Assembly: GCA_946885645.1 (NCBI GenBank)
Contig: CAMPGU010000252.1
Coordinates: forward strand, 1 to 6,043
Origin: an uncultured Haloferula sp.
GTDB taxonomy: Bacteria; Verrucomicrobiota; Verrucomicrobiae; Verrucomicrobiales; Akkermansiaceae
Length of the DNA: 6,043 bases
Direction of reading: 5' to 3'
Positions 1 through 6,043 of this stretch are shown piece by piece (within the stretch, counting starts at the first letter, position 1; every line of letters starts with the position of its first letter). Under the pieces are notes generated by a model. It searched no databases and was not told the origin of the DNA. It worked only from the letters and a program-made list of their open reading frames with translations. A program made the translations under genes and the position numbers.

Positions 1-1396
<1,396 letters not shown>

Positions 1397-1398
<2 letters not shown>

Positions 1399-1401
1399 GG
1401 A
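1397..1401 (+). promoter_or_regulatory. Shine-Dalgarno sequence for the lipoprotein, overlapping the nuoF stop
   Basis: GAGGA lies eight bases before ATG 1410 and shares bases with the nuoF stop codon (TGA 1396-1398). It is the only good Shine-Dalgarno match in front of any gene in the window. It decides the choice of ATG 1410 over the in-frame TTG at 1395, which has no ribosome binding site. The overlap suggests that ribosomes ending nuoF could start the lipoprotein. Confidence 0.5.
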
Positions 1402-1409
1402 TCCGCCTT

Positions 1410-1790
1410 ATGGGAGAATCAATTGTCCGCGCGACTGCGATTTTCACCGTTCTGGGTGGAGCCCCGCTATTGAGCGGCTGCGGGAATTGCGGACCAATCC
1501 CGTTTTGCTTCGATACGGCCAGGGAGCACTCCAAGACCGAGGTCATGGAATACCACCGGAATATGTCGTCTCGCGCCTATGAAGTGATCGGCTACCGGGG
1601 CTCCGACGCGACTCACCACTACTATATCGCCCGGCCGGTCGATTGGTTCGTGTTCTATCAGATTCCCAAGGCCCAGCTAAAGCTGCACGACGAGCGTCCC
1701 CTTCAGGGCAGCATCGAATTCCACTACAAGGTGAGCCCGAAGGACGACATCTGGACTGGGGTGGATGACCGCGGGAAGCGGCTGGACTGA
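1410..1790 (+). CDS. Small putative lipoprotein of unknown function
   Basis: I do not recognise this 126-residue protein. Its N-terminus is a lipoprotein signal peptide: Arg7, a hydrophobic stretch at about 8-21, and a lipobox LSGC ending at Cys24. The mature protein would have about 103 residues and begin CGNCGPIPFC, so two more cysteines (27 and 33) follow the lipidated one. Gly at +2 would favour outer-membrane sorting under the E. coli Lol rule, though that rule may not hold in this phylum. The rest is polar and aromatic-rich (HHYY at about 63-66, DWFVFYQI at about 72-79), with no further membrane segment. An alternative TTG start at 1395 overlaps the nuoF stop by four bases and would add MRIRL, giving a more positive signal-peptide start. 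It is 11 bases after nuoF and 19 bases before the kinase, all in the same direction, so co-transcription is likely. It is real by signal peptide, ribosome binding site and spacing; its function is unknown. Confidence 0.72.
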   Translation: MGESIVRATAIFTVLGGAPLLSGCGNCGPIPFCFDTAREHSKTEVMEYHRNMSSRAYEVIGYRGSDATHHYYIARPVDWFVFYQIPKAQLKLHDERPLQGSIEFHYKVSPKDDIWTGVDDRGKRLD

Positions 1791-1809
1791 GTTCTAGAAA
1801 CCGGCGGTC

Positions 1810-4662
1810 ATGCCACGGGTCGCGCCGGAAATCCAGTCCCCTGAGCGGGTGATCTGGACAAGCTCCCCCGGCATTCCCCAGACTCGCTACGTGCGGCTCC
1901 TCGCTCTGCTCACGCTCCTGATCCTGCCCTTGGCGGCCCGGGAGCAATCGCTGCTCGTGCGTGCGTGGCAATCGGAGGACGGCCTGCCGGGCAACGTGGT
2001 GCGCTCGCTGGTGCAATCGCCGGACGGGTACCTGTGGATCGTCACGGCGGAGGGAGTCGCCCGCTTCGACGGCATCGAGTTCGAGCCGATCGAACTGGAC
2101 GGCCAGCAGCGACGGAACCGCTTCGCCTTCTGGCGGATCTACGCGACCTCCCGCGACGCCATCTGGGTCTCCACCTTCCAAGGCGGGCTCTTCCGCATCC
2201 GGGATGGGAAATTCGAGCGTGTGGTGCCGGATACGCGGGAACCCCGCCCTCCGCTGGTGAACCAAGTGCTGGCGGACGATGCCGGGAATATCTTCTTCAA
2301 ACGCGGAGAATCCATCCACCGCATCGGGGACGGTTCCTCCGTCCCGGTTCCCGAACCGGGAGAGGCGCTGCTCGCGCTCTTCGCCGAGGACGAGACCGAA
2401 CAACGCAGGGGTGGACGCCGGATTGACCCTGGCACCCCGCCCGTCCTCCATGACCGCAGGGGGGAATCCTGGGAACCCGATGCTTCCGGGCGTCTCCTCG
2501 TGACCGGCCCCGGGGCAAGCCGTACACCGGTGCATTTGCCGGGAAGCACCCTGCCCGTTTCCTGCAACGAACTGCTGGAAGATAGGGAGGGCAATGTTTG
2601 GATCGCCAGCCCGCTGAACGGCCTGATCCGGGTACGTCACGGACGCGTGGACGTTCTCGACCGGTCGGACGGCCTCGCCGACAACGCTGTCTTCGCGGTG
2701 ATGCAGGCGACGAGCGGCGAGTGGTGGCTGGCCAATCGCGGCGGGGGTCTGACGAAGTGGACACCGGATAACGCCGAACAGGTGGAAGTGGTGCCGGGCG
2801 GCTACCACCGCTCCATCGGCACCCTTTTCGAGGACGGCTCCGGAACCGTATGGGCGGGCTCCCGGGACGGCAGCGTCTTCGCACGGCGCGACGGTGTCTT
2901 CCACAGCGAGTTCTCAAAAACCCAGATCCCGTCGAAGGTGCGGTCCATCGCGGAAGCGGGCGGCGGCGTGCTTTGGTTCGGCGGTTCGCAGGGTTTGGCT
3001 TCCTACGCGGGAGGCATCGTCCGCCAGCACGGTCCCGAGCACGGTCTGCCGGATATCGATATCTCCGTGCTCGCGCGGGATCCGGAGAACCGGGTCGTCG
3101 TCGGAACCATCGACGGTCAGGTTTACCGGGGCGGGCCGGAGGGGTTCGCGCCACTGGGTAGCCCCGGCGATCTGCAACACCGCTGGATCTCCGCGATTTA
3201 TCCCGCGGGCAGGAACGAGGTCTGGGCGGCGACTCTCGGGAGCGGACTCTTTCTATGGGATGGCAAGCGCTGGCACCGCTTCGGCACCGACGAAGGACTG
3301 CCTGACGAACGCCTCACCAGCCTGCTCGATGACGGCCGCGGACACTTCTGGTTCGGTTCCCTGGGAGGCATCGTGCGTGCCAGCCGGAAGGAATTGCTCG
3401 CCCATGCCACGAAGGCGGATTTCCCCGTCCACTGGTTGCGGTTGGACCGCTCCGACGGCCTGCCCTCGCGGGAATGCATCGGCGGGTACCAGCCCGGGGG
3501 GTGGCAGGGGCAGGACGGGCGCCTGTGGTTTCCCACCGGCAGCGGGATCGTGCGCGTGCGCCCGGAATTGGTGGAGATCAACCGCGTGCCCCCGCCGGTG
3601 TATCTCGGATCCGTGCGGGTGAACGGCCAGTCCCACGATGGCAATGCGGCTTCGGTCGAGGCAGGCCCCGGCCGTTCGCGGTTGGAGTTCCGCTTCGTCG
3701 GCCTCGGTTACAGCGCCCCGGAGAAGATCACTTACCGCGGCCGCCTTTCCGGCCTCGACGACGCGTGGCGGGAGCTCGGCACCCGTCGCTCCGCCGCCTA
3801 TGAGGCCGTGCCGCCCGGACGCTATACTTTCGAAGTCCTCGCGGTGAACGGCGACGGCATTCCCAGCGAAGCCCCCGCCGCCATCCGCATTCTCATACGC
3901 CCGCATTTCTGGGAAACCGGATGGTTTGTCGCGCTGGGCAGCGTCACTATCCTCGCGGCCGCCGCAGGCACCGGCTGGCTGCTCGCCCGGGCCCGCATGA
4001 AGCGCCGGATCGAGAAGCTCAACATCCGCAATGCGCGCGAGGGCGAGCGATCCCGGATCGCACGGGATTTGCACGACGATCTGGGTGCCAGCCTCACGGA
4101 GATCTCCATTCTCGCGGCCCTCGCGGCGGAGGACGCCTCGGACTCTCCGCTCCACCCGCCGCTCGACCAGCTTTCCTCCAAGGCGAAAAACGTCGTCGGC
4201 GCGCTGGACGAGATCGTCTGGGCGGTGAACCCGCGTGAAGACACGCTGCGCTCCCTGGTGGAATACATCGCCGCCTTCGCCCGCGAATTCCTCGATATCG
4301 CCCGAATTCCGCTCCGCGGGGAAATCACGCGGGACATCCCGGATCACCCGATCGGCGCGCCCCAGCGTCACGGCGTCTTCCTCGCCGCGCGCGAGGCACT
4401 CAACAACATCGCGAAGCATTCCGGTGCCACGGCGGTGAAGCTCCGCATCGGCATCGAAGGCGGCAGCTTGGAGATCCACATCGAAGATAACGGGCGGGGC
4501 TTCAACCCGGAATACGCCCGTGGCAGCGGGGACGGTCTGGGGAATCTGGATCGGCGCATGCGCGAGGCCGGGGGCACATGCCGGATTGAAACCTTCCCCG
4601 GACAAGGCACCTCTGTTATCCTGAGCCTCCCTCTGCCTGCTCTGGAACATCCCGCTCCTTAA
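1810..4662 (+). CDS. Two-component sensor histidine kinase with periplasmic beta-propeller, Y_Y_Y domain and HisKA_3/HATPase core
   Basis: This is a membrane sensor kinase of 950 residues. Domains in order: a hydrophobic segment at about 28-43 (RLLALLTLLILPLAA) acting as signal peptide or anchor; a propeller at about 45-590 with a repeated pattern of GLP, then D.G.LW, then G..R, whose conserved Trp or hydrophobic position recurs at 76, 119, 162, 264, 306, 348, 389, 431, 472 and 514, mostly 41-43 residues apart, then 573; a Y_Y_Y domain at about 594-697; one transmembrane helix at 705-726 followed by Arg/Lys; a HisKA_3 domain with RIARDLHDDLG and phospho-acceptor His755; and a HATPase domain with N-box E862..N865-N866, DNGRGF at 893-898 and GDGLGN at 907-912. 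All kinase motifs are intact. There is no fused receiver or DNA-binding domain, unlike Bacteroides hybrid sensors. The start is uncertain: GTG 1891 would put the signal peptide right at the N-terminus, whereas ATG 1810 leaves 27 residues before it; neither has a good ribosome binding site. The ligand is unknown; related sensors often respond to glycans. Confidence 0.95.
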   Translation: MPRVAPEIQSPERVIWTSSPGIPQTRYVRLLALLTLLILPLAAREQSLLVRAWQSEDGLPGNVVRSLVQSPDGYLWIVTAEGVARFDGIEFEPIELDGQQRRNRFAFWRIYATSRDAIWVSTFQGGLFRIRDGKFERVVPDTREPRPPLVNQVLADDAGNIFFKRGESIHRIGDGSSVPVPEPGEALLALFAEDETEQRRGGRRIDPGTPPVLHDRRGESWEPDASGRLLVTGPGASRTPVHLPGSTLPVSCNELLEDREGNVWIASPLNGLIRVRHGRVDVLDRSDGLADNAVFAVMQATSGEWWLANRGGGLTKWTPDNAEQVEVVPGGYHRSIGTLFEDGSGTVWAGSRDGSVFARRDGVFHSEFSKTQIPSKVRSIAEAGGGVLWFGGSQGLASYAGGIVRQHGPEHGLPDIDISVLARDPENRVVVGTIDGQVYRGGPEGFAPLGSPGDLQHRWISAIYPAGRNEVWAATLGSGLFLWDGKRWHRFGTDEGLPDERLTSLLDDGRGHFWFGSLGGIVRASRKELLAHATKADFPVHWLRLDRSDGLPSRECIGGYQPGGWQGQDGRLWFPTGSGIVRVRPELVEINRVPPPVYLGSVRVNGQSHDGNAASVEAGPGRSRLEFRFVGLGYSAPEKITYRGRLSGLDDAWRELGTRRSAAYEAVPPGRYTFEVLAVNGDGIPSEAPAAIRILIRPHFWETGWFVALGSVTILAAAAGTGWLLARARMKRRIEKLNIRNAREGERSRIARDLHDDLGASLTEISILAALAAEDASDSPLHPPLDQLSSKAKNVVGALDEIVWAVNPREDTLRSLVEYIAAFAREFLDIARIPLRGEITRDIPDHPIGAPQRHGVFLAAREALNNIAKHSGATAVKLRIGIEGGSLEIHIEDNGRGFNPEYARGSGDGLGNLDRRMREAGGTCRIETFPGQGTSVILSLPLPALEHPAP

Positions 4663-4666
4663 ACCC

Positions 4667-5338
4667 ATGCCTCACAAGGAAACCATCACGGACATAGCCA
4701 TCGTCGAAGACAACGCCGCCCTCGGTGCCAGTTTGCGGAAGATCGTCGAATCCGCACCGGAGTTCCGCTGCGTGGGCGTGTGGAGCAGCGCGGAGGATGC
4801 CTTGAAAAAGATCGACGCCTTCCGTCCTCACGTCGTGTTGATGGATATCAATCTCCCCGGCATGTCCGGCATCGAGGCTACGGCACGGGTCAAACAGCAC
4901 CTGCCGGAAGTGCAGGTGATCATGGTAACCGTGTACCGCGATCACGATAAGATCTTCGCCGCACTGAAAGCGGGTGCTTCCGGCTACCTTCTCAAGCGCT
5001 CCACTCCGGCCGATCTGCGGGATGCCATCCGCGACGTCCGTTCCGGCGGGGCCCCGATGAGCGCGGAGATCGCCCGGCGCGTGGTCGAGGCCTTCCATCA
5101 GCCACCCAGAACCGGAACCGTGCTCGACGACGTGAAACTCTCGAAGCGGGAAACGGAAATCCTCGAGCTCCTGTGCGAGGGGCTGGCCAACAAGGAGATC
5201 GCCGACCGTCTCGATATCTCGGTCGAAACCGTGCGGGTACACCTGAAGCACGTTTACGAAAAACTGCACGTGCGGTCCCGAACCGAAGCGGCGATGAAGT
5301 TCCGCGACGCTCGCGAGGAGCCGCGCTTTCCTCGCTGA
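4667..5338 (+). CDS. NarL/FixJ-family response regulator (receiver + LuxR-type HTH)
   Basis: This 223-residue transcription regulator is almost certainly phosphorylated by the kinase four bases upstream. The receiver spans about 8-125, with acidic pocket Glu14-Asp15, phospho-acceptor Asp60 in LMDINLPG, Thr88 and Lys110 in GYLLK: the full active-site set. A linker of about 30 residues leads to a LuxR-type helix-turn-helix at about 157-212 (LSKRETEILELLCEGLANKE, then IADRLDISVETVRVHLKHVY). Length and layout are normal for the family. ATG 4667 is the natural start because it just precedes the receiver's first strand. No Shine-Dalgarno sequence precedes it, only TTAAACCC, so translation probably depends on coupling to the kinase or on a non-Shine-Dalgarno mechanism. 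HisKA_3 kinases typically pair with NarL-type regulators, which fits. Targets are unknown; the secreted-protein gene downstream is the nearest candidate. Confidence 0.96.
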   Translation: MPHKETITDIAIVEDNAALGASLRKIVESAPEFRCVGVWSSAEDALKKIDAFRPHVVLMDINLPGMSGIEATARVKQHLPEVQVIMVTVYRDHDKIFAALKAGASGYLLKRSTPADLRDAIRDVRSGGAPMSAEIARRVVEAFHQPPRTGTVLDDVKLSKRETEILELLCEGLANKEIADRLDISVETVRVHLKHVYEKLHVRSRTEAAMKFRDAREEPRFPR

Positions 5339-5396
5339 GATCATCGACCTGCCGGCCGGACGGGTGTCTGCCCTTCCCATACCCCCCTTGAGGTAA

Positions 5397-5425
5397 TCGA
5401 CGATAGGCTCGCCTTCATGGATAAC
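5397..5425 (+). promoter_or_regulatory. Possible sigma70-type promoter for the secreted-protein gene
   Basis: TCGACG (5397-5402) and GATAAC (5420-5425) each match four of six bases of the -35 and -10 consensus, with an ideal 17-base spacer. Transcription would begin near 5432, just before the two hairpins, leaving a leader of about 60 bases. The match is weak, and the consensus in this phylum may differ. Confidence 0.22.
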
Positions 5426-5438
5426 GATTCTTGTAACT

Positions 5439-5472
5439 GCGGGAATGCCCGCGACTCCCCTTTTTCGGGGAG
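5439..5472 (+). promoter_or_regulatory. Two tandem perfect hairpins upstream of the secreted-protein gene
   Basis: The first stem is GCGGG (5439-5443) with CCCGC (5448-5452) around an AATG loop. Two bases later the second stem is CTCCCC (5455-5460) with GGGGAG (5467-5472) around a TTTTTC loop. Both are perfect and GC-rich. No T-run follows the second stem (next bases AACCCAAG), so it is not a normal intrinsic terminator. Possible roles are a leader structure, mRNA stabiliser, or regulator binding site. The 3' arm (GGGGAG) is Shine-Dalgarno-like but about 20 bases from the start codon. The rest of the 5339-5492 intergenic region shows nothing else convincing. Confidence 0.4.
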
Positions 5473-5492
5473 AACCCAAGAATCCCAAACCC

Positions 5493-6043
5493 ATGAAAAA
5501 CGCCCCTTCCGGCGCCTCCGGGCGCGCCGTCATTTTGACTTGCGCCACCTTGTGCGCAATCGCACCCCTGCACGCCGCCAAAACGTGGACCGGCAGCGCC
5601 GACGCCACTTGGGCGAATACCGCCAACTGGCTGGAGGGAGCCCTCCCCGAGGCTACCGAAGGCATCGTCTTCGATGTCAACTCCGCCTCGAACCTCACGA
5701 TCGACACCGGTGCGAATCGTACGGTCCTCGGCATCTCGCTTTCCAATCCCGCCGGGCCCGTCACGATCCAGAACAACGTTCTGACGATCGGGAGCGCCGG
5801 GATCGATGTTTCAGCGGCCACGCAGAACCTGTCCCTGGCGTCGCCGAACAATGTCCTCCATTCGGGAGCTTTCCAATGGAGCCCTCCGGCCGGACGCACC
5901 CTCACCTTCGCGGCCGTCCCGCACCGCAACTCGCCCAACGGCGGCTTTGGCGGTGGCAACAATGACAACGTCGGCGGCGTTGTCCGCGTCTCTTCGACCT
6001 CCGGGGGTACCGTAAACCTGACGACCCCGAACCTCCTGGTGGT
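5493..6043 (+). CDS. Secreted autotransporter-associated beta-strand-type surface protein, 3'-partial
   Basis: The frame is open from ATG 5493 to the window end with no stop (183 full codons shown). It begins MKNAPSGASGRA, then a hydrophobic core VILTCATLCAIAPL and a cleavage site after LHA (Ala28) or HAA (Ala29): a Sec signal peptide. The mature start, KTWTGSADATWANTANW, is the Trp-rich opening typical of Verrucomicrobiota and Planctomycetota proteins with autotransporter-associated beta-strand repeats. It continues with short beta-strand segments such as LTIDTG, VTIQNNVLTIG, GIDVSAATQNLSL and a Gly/Asn-rich stretch GGFGGGNNDN. Such proteins are often long and many end in a PEP-CTERM sorting signal; that end lies outside the window, as would any true autotransporter barrel. 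There is no Shine-Dalgarno sequence; the start is preceded by AAACCC, as in the response-regulator gene. Its role is probably cell-surface or extracellular, with the exact function unknown. A longer out-of-frame ORF over the same bases is rejected. Confidence 0.86.
   Translation, partial: MKNAPSGASGRAVILTCATLCAIAPLHAAKTWTGSADATWANTANWLEGALPEATEGIVFDVNSASNLTIDTGANRTVLGISLSNPAGPVTIQNNVLTIGSAGIDVSAATQNLSLASPNNVLHSGAFQWSPPAGRTLTFAAVPHRNSPNGGFGGGNNDNVGGVVRVSSTSGGTVNLTTPNLLV

Noticed and set aside
1792..1799. Palindrome TTCTAGAA between lipoprotein and kinase genes
   Set aside because: An eight-base palindrome with no second copy or known operator match is expected by chance at this scale.
1543..2904. 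- strand ORF of 453 residues
   Set aside because: It is antisense to the lipoprotein and the propeller region, low in motif content and rich in Arg/Pro/Gly, so a shadow.
3253..4668. - strand ORF of 471 residues
   Set aside because: It is antisense to the kinase catalytic part, whose motifs are intact; its composition is typical of a shadow frame.
5352..5359. CCGGCCGG after the response-regulator stop as a terminator
   Set aside because: It is a loop-less palindrome with no T-run after it, so it cannot form a proper terminator hairpin.
5388..5416. TTGAGG at 5388-5393 as a -35 box
   Set aside because: No -10-like sequence occurs at 16-18 bases downstream; the hexamer there is GCCTTC.
5417..5965. 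+ strand ORF of 182 residues (MDNDSCNCGN...)
   Set aside because: It is Arg/Pro/His-rich with no recognisable motif, and overlaps out of frame the secreted-protein gene that has a signal peptide and family-like opening.
4616..5968. - strand ORF of 450 residues
   Set aside because: It is antisense to the response regulator and the secreted protein, both with clear motifs. Long antisense ORFs are common in GC-rich DNA and this one shows no domain.

Overview
The window is a GC-rich, gene-dense stretch with every recognisable gene on the + strand. The best taxonomic guess is Verrucomicrobiota, perhaps a Luteolibacter-like genus. This is inferred from four things: the gene mix, a secreted protein of the autotransporter-associated beta-strand type that is abundant in that phylum, a periplasmic-propeller sensor kinase, and mostly non-Shine-Dalgarno start sites. 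No marker gene proves it.

Layout: (1) 1-1398 is the nearly complete nuoF, the NADH/FMN-binding subunit of respiratory complex I, cut at its 5' end by the window edge. (2) 1410-1790 is a small uncharacterised lipoprotein whose ribosome binding site overlaps the nuoF stop codon. (3) 1810-4662 is a large sensor histidine kinase with a signal peptide or N-terminal anchor, a periplasmic beta-propeller of about 12 blades, a Y_Y_Y domain, one transmembrane helix, and a NarL/DesK-type HisKA_3 plus HATPase core. (4) 4667-5338 is its NarL/FixJ-type response regulator, four bases downstream. (5) 5339-5492 is a 154-base intergenic region with two adjacent perfect hairpins and a weak promoter-like sequence. 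(6) 5493 to the window end is the 5' part of a secreted beta-strand-rich surface protein. It has no stop codon inside the window and a longer out-of-frame ORF lies over it, so it is easy to miss.

How they fit together: kinase and regulator almost certainly form one two-component system (adjacent, matching families, 4-base spacing). The propeller plus Y_Y_Y sensor suggests detection of an extracellular or periplasmic ligand, often a glycan in related Bacteroides systems, with a transcriptional output. The secreted protein directly downstream, with its own leader, is a plausible but unproven target. The nuoF gene is housekeeping and probably only a positional neighbour. The lipoprotein could belong to either side. 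No mobile element, CRISPR array, tRNA or rRNA was seen. Nothing here clearly amounts to a new system; the most interesting part is the sensor/regulator next to a structured leader and a secreted protein.
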